Assembly (NCBI RefSeq): GCF_004349055.1
Contig: NZ_SMKX01000098.1
Coordinates: forward strand, 1-33,225
Length of the DNA stretch: 33,225 nt
DNA from: Kribbella antibiotica
GTDB lineage: Bacteria; Actinomycetota; Actinomycetes; Propionibacteriales; Kribbellaceae
Direction of reading: 5' to 3'
Shown: piece by piece, positions 1 to 7,663 of the stretch
Layout of the letters: each line of letters begins with the position of its first letter
Position numbering within the stretch: position 1 is the stretch's first letter
Made by a program: the position numbers and the translations under genes
The notes under the pieces: generated by a model
What the model was told of the DNA's origin: nothing
Seen by the model: the letters and a program-made list of their open reading frames with translations, nothing else
The model's database searches: none

Positions 1-2
1 GT

Positions 3-1424
3 TCAGGGGCCTGGTGCGGGTGTGGCGTTGGTTGCCCAGGGGTCGGTGTAGTTGGGTATGTGTGCGAGTAGTCGGGCGCGGAAGGCCTCGCGTTTAGGGG
101 CCAGTTCCGGGTTGTTCAAGGCGGTGGCGGTGGGGAGCTTGTCTGGCTGCCTGTGCGTCGGTTTGCTGCTGGAGCCGTCGTTGCTGCCGAAGCTGCTGGC
201 GGTGTCGGGTGCAGGGGTGGTCCAGCTGAGAGCGGCAGCCATGACAGCAGGGTCCGTCACCGGTGATGGATCGGCCCAGCTCGGCCGAGTCACCTCCACC
301 ACTCCACCCGTGATCGACACTGCCCACTGGCCCGCATGCACAGCCCGGTGGTGGGACGCACACAGCAGCACAAGGTTTTGCATGCTGGTCGGCCCGCCGT
401 TGGCCCAGTGAATGATGTGGTGGGCATGGCACATCCACGGCGGTGCTTTACACACAACGCAGCCCTTGTCGCGCTTGATCAACGCCCGCCGCATATAGCG
501 ATTCACGAACCGTTGCTCGGTCCCGACATCCAGGGGCTGCGAGTCGCCACCGAGCACGATCGGGAGGATCGCGGCGTCGCAGGCCAGTAGCCGTACGGCT
601 GAGGCGGACAGGTTGTTCCCGAACACCAGTTCACCGACAGCGCCCGTCGTGTCTCCGAGAGCGGCTTTGAGGTCGTCGAAGTCGATCGTGACGGTCAGGT
701 GCGGAACACCCGGGTGGTCAGGGTTGCCGGCTGCGGCGTCCATGGTGGCTACCAGAGCGTCGGCCTGACGCACGTCCTGTGGCCGTGGATCACGTTCACC
801 GTCAACGGTCTTGTGCGGCTTCGACAGCGTGTGGATCTGGGTGGTGAGCTGCTCACCGTCGGCGCCGGGCAGGAACCCAGAGAACTTGACCCCGCCATCG
901 ACCTGCCGTAACCGCAGCGACCTTTTCGCGTGCGCTTCTTCTTCGGAAGGTTCCGCGCCGTCGGTGTCGAGGCGTGCGAGGACATCGTTGCCGAACTTGG
1001 CGAGGCGACGAGGGTCCTGGTCCTTGGCGACGCCGACCATCTGGTTTTCGGTGAACTCGAGTGTCTCGACCGAAACAGTCGACGGAACCTTCTCCAGGGT
1101 CTCGACAATCACCGCGCCTTGCGCGGGCCGTACGGTCCAGGGCCGGGCGGGGTCTGTCGGATCCGGCAACGCTCCCGCCACGATCGGGTACTTAGGCAAA
1201 GCAGCCATGAACGCGAGAGCCTTACGCACCTCGGCAGGGGCCTCCCGGTACCGCTCGGACAAGAAGTCGACAGTGTCACGAGCACCGAGCTCGGCCGCGG
1301 CACCCATCTCGTCGAGGCGCCCACCAGCTTGCAGGATGAAGGTGTCAAGTGCTGCTTTGACAGCGTGCGCAGTGTCCAGCGAGGTCACCAATTCGGCGAC
1401 ACTCAAGGACCACACCGGGGGCAT
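3..1424 (-). CDS. DUF222 / HNH endonuclease-domain protein (REP13E12-like family)
   Basis: The N-terminal part (about residues 1-290) is helical and reads like DUF222. The C-terminal part holds an HNH nuclease core: a CVVC knuckle, then an H-x-H-H-I-x-H-W run, an asparagine in GGPTSMQNLVLLC, and a closing C-x-x-H-H. Proteins of this type are abundant, multi-copy and poorly characterised in actinomycetes; mycobacterial REP13E12 repeats encode relatives. A DNA-cleaving role is known for the HNH fold but not shown for this family. The frame is open up to a GTG at 1469 with several in-frame ATGs; I chose the ATG at 1424 because a GGAG lies 9 nt upstream and the DUF222-like helix begins directly after it, so the start is uncertain. 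The stop (3-5) is inside the window, so the gene is complete. Its upstream DNA holds the AGCCCAC repeats at 1506-1540. Confidence 0.85.
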   Translation of the reverse strand: MPPVWSLSVAELVTSLDTAHAVKAALDTFILQAGGRLDEMGAAAELGARDTVDFLSERYREAPAEVRKALAFMAALPKYPIVAGALPDPTDPARPWTVRPAQGAVIVETLEKVPSTVSVETLEFTENQMVGVAKDQDPRRLAKFGNDVLARLDTDGAEPSEEEAHAKRSLRLRQVDGGVKFSGFLPGADGEQLTTQIHTLSKPHKTVDGERDPRPQDVRQADALVATMDAAAGNPDHPGVPHLTVTIDFDDLKAALGDTTGAVGELVFGNNLSASAVRLLACDAAILPIVLGGDSQPLDVGTEQRFVNRYMRRALIKRDKGCVVCKAPPWMCHAHHIIHWANGGPTSMQNLVLLCASHHRAVHAGQWAVSITGGVVEVTRPSWADPSPVTDPAVMAAALSWTTPAPDTASSFGSNDGSSSKPTHRQPDKLPTATALNNPELAPKREAFRARLLAHIPNYTDPWATNATPAPGP

Positions 1425-1505
1425 CGTCAACATCTCCATACCCAAAAGCATAGACACGCCCACCGACACTTTTTGGCCGAAAACCCCTTATCTACAAGGT
1501 TCTCT

Positions 1506-1540
1506 GTGGGCTATTCGATCAGCCCACACCAGCCCACACC
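1506..1540. repeat. AGCCCAC inverted and direct repeats upstream of the HNH gene
   Basis: GTGGGCT (1506-1512) is the reverse complement of AGCCCAC (1521-1527), with 8 nt between them. The 10-mer AGCCCACACC occurs twice in tandem at 1521-1530 and 1531-1540. The layout resembles an operator about 80-115 bp upstream of the minus-strand HNH gene. The regulatory role is inferred. Confidence 0.4.
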
Positions 1541-1639
1541 TGAGCCCGCCGCGCGTCTTTGAGAACGCACCAACCACGCAAAGCGCGCCAAAACGGTTGA
1601 TGGGATCTCAAAGTGCGTCCGTTCGGCGCGCGGGCTTGC

Positions 1640-1686
1640 CTTTGTGGAGCGAGATGGGCAGCTGGTGGCCTTGGCGATCCACAAAG
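1640..1686. repeat. 9-bp inverted repeat CTTTGTGGA/TCCACAAAG
   Basis: CTTTGTGGA (1640-1648) and TCCACAAAG (1678-1686) are perfect inverted copies 29 nt apart. The interior ATGGGCAGCT (about 1654-1663) also nearly matches the reverse complement of AGCTGTCCCAT just to the right. Together they can fold into a larger imperfect structure. Function unknown. Confidence 0.45.
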
Positions 1687-1724
1687 CTAGCTGTCCCATT
1701 CCACGCGACCTTCCCCAGGCAGCG

Positions 1725-1782
1725 GTCGAGGCTGGGGAGCGGAATGAACCGGAATCGACAGGCAGAACTCCCCAGCCTCGAC
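1725..1782. repeat. Perfect 15-bp inverted repeat with 28-nt loop
   Basis: GTCGAGGCTGGGGAG at 1725-1739 is the exact reverse complement of CTCCCCAGCCTCGAC at 1768-1782. No T-tract follows. No gene ends close by on the plus strand, so an ordinary terminator is unlikely. It could be a small non-autonomous element or a structured RNA. Confidence 0.6.
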
Positions 1783-2079
1783 ACCAACCTCAGTCACCCA
1801 CTGCCGATCACGCCACCGCACTCCACCGCCCCGCTCCAGCCAACGCTTACTAGGATCGCCGCTCCGACCATCGGAGCTTTCCCGCCCAGCGCAGGCGCGC
1901 TCGGAGGGTTCAGTCGGTTGCCCTTGGGGCGGGCGGGGTTCCGCAGTCCTGGTTAGGGTCCGGCGAGGTCTCGGCCGGGGGCGTGGTTGCTCGCCGCGAC
2001 CGGCCGACTCGAAAAGCGGGTGGCTGGTCGCCGCGGTGGCTGAGGCGAGATGGCGAGGTCGGCGACCTAGGCTCTCGCT

Positions 2080-2225
2080 GCTTGAGGTTCCGGGCTTTGG
2101 TTGCGGTGAAGGAAAGAGGCCGCAATCGAGTGACCGTTGCCTGAGGTGCCGGGCGTTGGTTGCGGTCCAGGAAGAGGCCGCGACGCGAGTGACCGTTGCA
2201 TGAGGTTCCTGGCGTGGTTGCTGCG
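2080..2225. repeat. 59-bp tandem direct repeat, about 2.5 copies
   Basis: Unit 1 (2080-2138) and unit 2 (2139-2197) are both 59 nt. Each opens with GCYTGAGGTKCCGGGCKTTG, continues with GTTGCGGT, and ends GAGTGACCGTT. A third, partial unit starts at 2198 (GCATGAGGTTCCTGGCGTGG) and decays by about 2225. It is not protein-coding as far as can be seen. Confidence 0.65.
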
Positions 2226-2524
2226 CGAAAAACGAGGGGAGCTCCGCTCAGGTTGCTGGTTCTCTGTTCGAAATATGGGCGGAGAAGGGTCAACTTGAAC
2301 GGATCTCCCCGCAAGGACGACGGCCGATCATCATGGCGGCGGGCTCGTCGTACGCCAGTTGTTGAGCACTGGAGGCGGGTGGTAGATAGATGCCCGAAGC
2401 AACCATAATGACCCGGGTAAATGATGACCGGACTCTGGGATCGCCGGGCAGGGGTTGACGGGATGCTTTAGGGTGATGACCGTAACCCAGGCGGGGGAGC
2501 TTGGGTCATTGGGAGGGGGATCCC

Positions 2525-4645
2525 GTGAAACTTCGTCATGCCCTTGTGGTTCTTGGATTGTTCGGGGCGGTGTTGAGTTCTCCTGGTACGGCGGTTGCCG
2601 CCGACCCGCCGCTCGGCGAGGGGGTGTTGCTGGGACCGCGGCTGGAAGTGGATCCGGCGCTCCGGATTCTCGCGGCGACGAGCAAGTACTACTTGACTGA
2701 TTTCGGGAAGCCGGCCGATGGCAGGCCGGCTCCGTGGAATATTCGAAACGTTTCGGACGGCAGTGCGGCGGGGGAGTTTGCGCGGTCGGCCACACCGAGC
2801 TCGCGCACGCTGGACGTGGTCGGTGACTACGCCGTTGAGTGGGCTGAGGACGTTGTAGAGGCCCGGAAGCTCGGCGAGGCTGAAACGCAGGTCTTCCCGG
2901 TTCCGACTGGTGCGAAGATCCGCAACGTCTACCCGGGTGGGCTGTTGCTGGAGCGTGGTGACGACTTCGTGTTGCGCACCTATGCGGGCGACGAGACGCC
3001 GGTGACGGGAGTGGGTGCGGCGGCTCAGGTGCTTGATCGGACTGACGCTGAGTTCCTGCTGGGGACGGCGACCGGTCTCTTCGTTCTGGACGTCGCAACC
3101 GGTACGGCGTCTGAAATCGCGCCACTGGACGCGGCCACGAACTGGGCGCAGCTCACGCCGGGGCGCGTCATCTGGCAGACGGCCGCCAGCGACACCAGCA
3201 CGACGGTGGCCTGGAAGGATCGGACGGGCGCCGCGACGGGGACAATCGTCGTACCGTTCAAGCAGCCGCTGGTTCCGCTCGGCGACGATGTCGCGCTGCG
3301 GTTGCCGGACACGAAGGAACTGCTGAAGGTCAACGTCGTCGACGGCACGGTGACGCGGAATGTTGTCACCGGTGTCCACGACGCCAAGGACCAGGGCAAC
3401 GGCCGACTGCTCCTGACCGCGCAGTCCCAGGTTGCTTCGATCGGCGCTGACGGTGCTCTGCAGACGATCGCGCAGACGCCCGCCTTCGAGGGACAGGTCG
3501 GGTCCGTCGGACTGTCGGGCAATCGAGTACGAACCGCCGGCACCGACGGCCATCTGTACGAGACCTCAGACCTCGGTACGACGTGGTCGCAGCTACCGCT
3601 CGACAGCTACGGCAACGACGTGCAGTTCGAGCGCGACGTCGTACTGAGGAAGCGCATCACCGCGAGTGGTGTCAAGGAGTCCGTGTTGACCGACTCCAAG
3701 GGTGATTGGGCGTTGCCGAACTGGGACGCTTGGATCGGCCGGGGCGGCAAGCTGATCGCGGTGGACGACGCTCCGTACCCCTGGTTCGGCGTGTGGGACC
3801 TGGCCAAGCGCAAGAGTATCGGCGGCTACAGCCGGGCTCTCTCGCTCAATGACAACGTGCAGTACCACAAACCCCGCACGAGAGAGACGATCGATGTCAT
3901 TGGCAAGCCTCCGCACCAGCTCCAGATCGACATCAAGCAGGGGTGCGGTGAGGCGCGGCAGCTCGAGGTGTCCGGCAACTGGCTCGTCCTCGACTGCATC
4001 AATGGTCCGGATCAGATCATCGACCTGACCAAGTTTGGCATTCCGATCCGTACGACGACCCTGGCCCCCAACTGGAAGCTCGGCAACAACTTCCTCATCC
4101 AGGAGGACGGCAACCAGTTGCGGGTCTCCGACCTCCGCACGCTGAACATGCCGGAGCGCCGCTACGGCCCGGTCGCGAGCTCTTCCCGTGCAGCTGAGTA
4201 CGAAGTGGACGACCAGGACGGTGGCCGCCTGGTCTATATGGACGAGAACCATCGTCCGCGGCTCGTCACCCTCGACTGGCTCTCGCCGACGATGAACTAC
4301 AAGTCCGACAAGTTCGCACCGCAGTTCATCAGTGCCGACGTCGGTCCGGCGCAGCGGACCCAGGCGAACTTCAGGTTCACGCCGGTCTACGAGGACCCGG
4401 CCACTGAAGCGGATCCGTCCAGCGGCATCAACGTCCTCCACATCCGCAACCAGATCCGGCTGTCCCCGGATGCGCCGTTCAGCGAATGGAGCGAGAGCCC
4501 CACGCGTCCGGAGTATCCAGCCATCTACTCAGGTCCGGTCGGTTCCACCACCTGTATCCAGGTCATGGCCCGGGACCGGGCCAACAACCTGAGCGAATGG
4601 AGCCAGTCCTACTGCTCCGAGCGCGTCGCCCCACCCGCGGGCTGA
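2525..4645 (+). CDS. Secreted beta-propeller-like protein of unknown function
   Basis: The protein is 706 aa from the GTG at 2525, which has GGAGGGGG upstream. The first ~27 residues form a signal peptide (KLRH, a hydrophobic stretch, then AVAA before DPP), so export by Sec is likely. The body consists of repeated short beta-strand blocks with Trp and Asp, which suggests a WD40/Kelch-like propeller; I cannot assign a family. The last ~110 residues look like a fibronectin type III-like beta sandwich with two cysteines (TTCIQV and SYCSE) that could form a disulfide. No catalytic motif was recognised. The gene ends just before a strong hairpin that resembles the one after the subtilase gene downstream. 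The product is probably extracellular and structural, binding or sensory. Confidence 0.75.
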   Translation: MKLRHALVVLGLFGAVLSSPGTAVAADPPLGEGVLLGPRLEVDPALRILAATSKYYLTDFGKPADGRPAPWNIRNVSDGSAAGEFARSATPSSRTLDVVGDYAVEWAEDVVEARKLGEAETQVFPVPTGAKIRNVYPGGLLLERGDDFVLRTYAGDETPVTGVGAAAQVLDRTDAEFLLGTATGLFVLDVATGTASEIAPLDAATNWAQLTPGRVIWQTAASDTSTTVAWKDRTGAATGTIVVPFKQPLVPLGDDVALRLPDTKELLKVNVVDGTVTRNVVTGVHDAKDQGNGRLLLTAQSQVASIGADGALQTIAQTPAFEGQVGSVGLSGNRVRTAGTDGHLYETSDLGTTWSQLPLDSYGNDVQFERDVVLRKRITASGVKESVLTDSKGDWALPNWDAWIGRGGKLIAVDDAPYPWFGVWDLAKRKSIGGYSRALSLNDNVQYHKPRTRETIDVIGKPPHQLQIDIKQGCGEARQLEVSGNWLVLDCINGPDQIIDLTKFGIPIRTTTLAPNWKLGNNFLIQEDGNQLRVSDLRTLNMPERRYGPVASSSRAAEYEVDDQDGGRLVYMDENHRPRLVTLDWLSPTMNYKSDKFAPQFISADVGPAQRTQANFRFTPVYEDPATEADPSSGINVLHIRNQIRLSPDAPFSEWSESPTRPEYPAIYSGPVGSTTCIQVMARDRANNLSEWSQSYCSERVAPPAG

Positions 4646-4657
4646 TCTAGCCAGACC

Positions 4658-4699
4658 CAGTGAACCCCGTCATCCCTCAGCGGATGGCGGGGTTCACTG
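4658..4699. terminator. Strong terminator hairpin, probably bidirectional
   Basis: CAGTGAACCCCGTCATCC (4658-4675) pairs with GGATGGCGGGGTTCACTG (4682-4699): an 18-bp stem with one G-U pair and a 6-nt loop. TTTGT follows closely on the plus side. It lies 12 nt after the upstream stop codon and 8 nt from the stop of the minus-strand relic at 4708, so it would serve converging transcripts. Confidence 0.8.
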
Positions 4700-4707
4700 T
4701 TTGTGCG

Positions 4708-4848
4708 TCAGTTGGTGAAGTACCAGGTCCACCAGGCGATCAGGCCGCGCCAGTCGAACTGATGCCGAGGCTGCCAGCCACGGCCATACCGTGCTCGCCC
4801 TTGTCCGCTCGGATGCGTCGGGACCCTGGCGTAACGCAACTCGTCCAC
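4708..4848 (-). pseudogene. Possible 3' relic of an NAD-dependent epimerase-like gene
   Basis: A short minus-strand frame ends at TGA 4708-4710 and reads as 46 aa from a GTG at 4848, without a good ribosome-binding site. The last 23 residues, GWQPRHQFDWRGLIAWWTWY followed by FTN and the stop, look like a real C-terminus. The pattern GWxPxxxFDxxL..WWxWY resembles the end of NDP-sugar epimerase/dehydratase proteins. The stop has the same 8-nt gap to the adjacent hairpin as the SARP gene stop has to its near-identical hairpin. I infer that a larger minus-strand gene once ended here and its 5' part was lost when the present subtilase region formed. It could also be a genuine small protein or chance. 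Confidence 0.35.
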
Positions 4849-4984
4849 CTTGGGTGGTCGGCCGAGTGCGGAACGTGGTTGGGGCGACGGCGTGGGGAGT
4901 CTGACAACGTCGTCGTCTTCTCGGGTGGGGTGTGTCGACCTAGCGTGAGGCTCGTCCGTGGGTATTCAGGGGAGGGATTTGCTG

Positions 4985-6670
4985 ATGCGAGATGTGCGGA
5001 GAGGGTTGCTGGCGATGACTGGGGCGTTCGTCCTGGTGGCTGGTGCTGTTGTGGCGCCGGTTGGTGCTGGGGCGGGTGTCGCTGGGGGAGACGCCGAGTA
5101 CTTGGTCTTGCTGGAAGAGGGTGCGGATCGGGGTCAGGCCGTTGCGGCGGTTAAGGCGGCCGGCGGTGAAGTGGTCAAGGAGAATGCAAACCTGGGCACA
5201 TTGACAGTGCGTGCGGCCGCGTCGGGGTTCGTTGCTCGGGTGTCGGCCTCGAGTGTGATCGAAGGGGCGGCGCGTAGCCGGCCGATCGGTACTGTGCCGC
5301 GGGCGGAGAAGCCGCTCGGTGTCGAGTCCGAGAACGGTGGGACCGGTCGGGCTGCCGCGGGCAAGAAGGTTGTTGGGATGGACCCGCTGGATGCGCAGTT
5401 GTGGGGACTGCGGATGGTTCGCTCGGATCTGGCGCGACGGGTCCAGCCGGGCAAGAAGGCAGTCAAGGTCGGTGTCCTCGATTCGGGGATCGACGCCCGG
5501 AACCCGGACATCGCGCCGAACTTCGACTGGAAGCTGTCGCGGAACTTCGCGCCGGACATTCCCGAGATCGACGGAGTGTGTGAGTTCAGCGGATGCGTCG
5601 ACCCGGTCGGCTGGGACGACAGCGGTCACGGGACCCATGTCGCCGGCACGATCGGCGCTGCGGCCAACGGCGCCGGTGTCTCCGGGGTCGCGCCGAACGT
5701 GACGCTGGTGGAGATCCGTGGCGGTCAGGACAGCGGGTACCTGTTCCTCGGCCCCGTCACAGACGCTCTGACGTACGCCGGTGATGTCGGGCTCGATGTC
5801 GTCAACATGTCCTTCTACGTCGACCCGTGGCTCTACAGCTGCACCGCCAACCCTGCGGACAGCCCAGAGGCACAGGCCGAACAGCGCACCATCATCCGGG
5901 CGATGACCCGAGCCCTGAACTACGCCCACCGGCATGGTGTGACGCTGGTCGGTGCCCTCGGCAATAATCACGAGGACCTCGGCAAGCCGCGGACCGACCT
6001 GTCGAGTCCCGACTTCCCGGCGGGTACGGCGTACCCGCGGCCGATCGACAACGCGACCTGCTTCGACCTGCCGGCCGAGGGACCGCACGTGATCGGTGTG
6101 TCGGCGCTCGGTCCGTCAAGCACCAAGTCCGACTACTCCAACTACGGCACCGAGCAGATCGAGGTCTCCGCGCCCGGCGGCTGGTTCCGCGACTACTTCG
6201 GTACCCCGCAGCACCGGACGAACGGGAACCTGATCCTGTCGACGTACCCGGTCAACACGCTGCAGGTGAACGGCCAGGTCGACGCCGCCGGCGAGCTCAC
6301 TCCCGCCGGTATCGCCGCCGGAGCGCAGAAGCAGTGCCCGGCCGGAGTCACCGACTACACCAAGTGCGGCTACTACTTCGTTCTCCAAGGTACGTCGATG
6401 GCCTCGCCGCACGCAGCTGGTGTGGCGGCCCTGATTGTCAGCCAGTACGGCAAGAAGCAGCACGGCGACTTCGGCATGGACCCGGACAAGGTCGGCCGGA
6501 TTCTGATGGACACCGCCCAGTCCCGGGCCTGCCCGAACCCGCCGCTGCTGACCTACACGAACGAAGGACGTCCGGCGGAGTTCAATGCACTCTGTGAAGG
6601 CACCCGCAAGTTCAACGGCTTCTACGGCCACGGCATAGTCGACGCCTGGGCCGCGGTAACCCGCCGCTGA
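4985..6670 (+). CDS. Secreted S8 family serine peptidase (subtilase)
   Basis: The protein is 561 aa. The start at ATG 4985 is supported by GGGGAGGG just upstream and by the signal peptide that follows (MRDVRRG, a hydrophobic stretch to about residue 30). An inhibitor I9-like propeptide spans about residues 37-100 (YLVLLEEGAD...). The catalytic domain holds the full triad: Asp166 in VLDSGID, His215 in SGHGTHVAG and Ser471 in GTSMASPHAAG. The oxyanion asparagine is probably Asn327 in LGNN. The enzyme should be exported, process its own propeptide and cleave proteins outside the cell. It ends 7 nt before a terminator hairpin. It sits next to the lanthipeptide locus, which has no other protease, so leader removal is conceivable, but a general extracellular protease is at least as likely. 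Confidence 0.93.
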   Translation: MRDVRRGLLAMTGAFVLVAGAVVAPVGAGAGVAGGDAEYLVLLEEGADRGQAVAAVKAAGGEVVKENANLGTLTVRAAASGFVARVSASSVIEGAARSRPIGTVPRAEKPLGVESENGGTGRAAAGKKVVGMDPLDAQLWGLRMVRSDLARRVQPGKKAVKVGVLDSGIDARNPDIAPNFDWKLSRNFAPDIPEIDGVCEFSGCVDPVGWDDSGHGTHVAGTIGAAANGAGVSGVAPNVTLVEIRGGQDSGYLFLGPVTDALTYAGDVGLDVVNMSFYVDPWLYSCTANPADSPEAQAEQRTIIRAMTRALNYAHRHGVTLVGALGNNHEDLGKPRTDLSSPDFPAGTAYPRPIDNATCFDLPAEGPHVIGVSALGPSSTKSDYSNYGTEQIEVSAPGGWFRDYFGTPQHRTNGNLILSTYPVNTLQVNGQVDAAGELTPAGIAAGAQKQCPAGVTDYTKCGYYFVLQGTSMASPHAAGVAALIVSQYGKKQHGDFGMDPDKVGRILMDTAQSRACPNPPLLTYTNEGRPAEFNALCEGTRKFNGFYGHGIVDAWAAVTRR

Positions 6671-6677
6671 CCCCGGT

Positions 6678-6710
6678 GAACCCCGTCATCCCTCGTGGAT
6701 GGCGGGGTTC
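6678..6710. terminator. Terminator hairpin between converging subtilase and SARP genes
   Basis: GAACCCCGTCATCC (6678-6691) pairs with GGATGGCGGGGTTC (6697-6710), a 14-bp stem with a 5-nt loop. The stem sequence is the same as that of the hairpin at 4658-4699. It lies between the plus-strand stop at 6670 and the minus-strand stop at 6719. Confidence 0.8.
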
Positions 6711-6718
6711 CCGCTATC

Positions 6719-7453
6719 TCAGAGGGCGTCGTTGGTGAGCATGGCTTGGTGGAGGTCGCGGAGCTCGGGGCCGGGGTTGATGCCTACCTCGGTGGCGAGA
6801 ATGTGGTCGACTTCGCGGTACGTCGCGAGGGCGTCCGCGCGACGGCCGGAGCGGAAGAGGGCTGTGGCCAGTTGGGTCCAGAGCTTCTCGCGGAGAGGAT
6901 AGCGGGCGACGAGGACACGGAGATCGGGCACCAGCTCGGCGTGGCGACCTAGCTCGAGGTCGGCGTCGATGCGGCGTTCTTCCGTGAGCAGGCAGCGTTC
7001 GACCAGGGGAGTGACGTCTTCGTTGTGCAGGACCGAGGAGTCGATGTCGGCGAACGGCTCGTCACGCCACAGGTTTGTTGCCGAGCGCAACAGTTTGGCG
7101 CGCTGGCAGAGCTCGGTGGAGGTGTCGGCTTCGCGGACGAGTTGCTCGAAGTGCAGCAGGTCCAGTTGGTCCGGACCGACCTCGATCAGGTAGCCGCCCG
7201 GACACGTGTGAATCTGGTTGCCGCCGATGATTCGGCGGAGCCGGGTCACGTAGGTGTGGATGGCGGGCCGTGGGTTGCAGGGCGGCTGGTCGACCCAGAG
7301 CCGGCGACCCAGGTAGCTGAACGAGGTCGTCTTGTTCGCCCTGACCAGCAGGCTGGCGAGCAGGACGCGCAGTTTGGGAGTTTCCAGCCGGATCGGCCGT
7401 CCCTCCGCAACGATCGTCATCGGCCCCAGAACCGCGAACTGCACACGACGCAC
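6719..7453 (-). CDS. SARP family transcriptional regulator
   Basis: The protein is 244 aa, the usual length of a small SARP. Residues 1 to ~95 form an OmpR-type winged-helix DNA-binding domain (opening FAVLGPMTIVAEGRPIRL; recognition region with HTYVTRLRRIIG). Residues ~95-244 form a bacterial transcriptional activator (BTAD) domain of TPR-like helices. SARPs activate antibiotic clusters by binding heptameric direct repeats next to the -10 region and recruiting RNA polymerase. The GTG start at 7453 has GGGGGAG upstream. The gene is divergent from the lanthipeptide operon, and an 11-bp-spaced direct repeat lies at 7586-7607 before that operon. It is therefore the likely cluster-specific activator, by inference. 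Confidence 0.92.
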   Translation of the reverse strand: MRRVQFAVLGPMTIVAEGRPIRLETPKLRVLLASLLVRANKTTSFSYLGRRLWVDQPPCNPRPAIHTYVTRLRRIIGGNQIHTCPGGYLIEVGPDQLDLLHFEQLVREADTSTELCQRAKLLRSATNLWRDEPFADIDSSVLHNEDVTPLVERCLLTEERRIDADLELGRHAELVPDLRVLVARYPLREKLWTQLATALFRSGRRADALATYREVDHILATEVGINPGPELRDLHQAMLTNDAL

Positions 7454-7534
7454 GATGTCTCTCCCCCAGGTGAGATCAGCTGTACTTCTTCACCACGATA
7501 CGTGTCGATCCGGTTACCGCAAGGAGCACAACGA

Positions 7535-7556
7535 CTTTTCAGTCCTGACCGAAAAG
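7535..7556. promoter_or_regulatory. CTTTTC/GAAAAG inverted repeat in the divergent promoter region
   Basis: CTTTTC (7535-7540) and GAAAAG (7551-7556) are inverted copies with a 10-nt spacer, about halfway between the SARP gene and lanKC. The spacing suits a dimeric regulator. The 210-bp gap must hold promoters for both directions. Binding is inferred. Confidence 0.3.
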
Positions 7557-7585
7557 GCACTGATTCACTGCACTTTGGTGACAGT

Positions 7586-7607
7586 CAGCTGAAAGCCAGC
7601 CGAAGGC
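7586..7607 (+). promoter_or_regulatory. Candidate SARP-binding direct repeat upstream of the lanthipeptide operon
   Basis: CAGCTGAAAGC (7586-7596) is directly followed by CAGCCGAAGGC (7597-7607), with 9 of 11 positions the same. Heptamers repeated every 11 bp just upstream of a -10 element are the known SARP site pattern. A possible -10 (TTCAGT) starts at 7617, about the right distance. The lanKC start is at 7664. Confidence 0.4.
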
Positions 7608-7663
7608 CGTGCCTGGTTCAGTAGTTGGCAGGAAGCAACACGCCAGCGAACTGGGGAGCAGCC

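Larger units (their letters stand above)
1470..2524. other. Gene-free, repeat-rich intergenic region
   Basis: About 1.05 kb without a convincing gene on either strand. Open frames here are GC-driven and low in complexity. The stretch holds short AGCCCAC repeats (1506-1540), two inverted repeats (1640-1686 and 1725-1782) and a 59-bp tandem repeat (2080-2225). The right end carries the ribosome-binding site of the next gene. Confidence 0.6.

Noticed and set aside
2455..2474. TTGACG (2455) and TAGGGT (2469) as a promoter for the propeller-like gene
   Set aside because: The spacing is only 8 nt, too short for a -35/-10 pair, though TAGGGT alone could be a -10.
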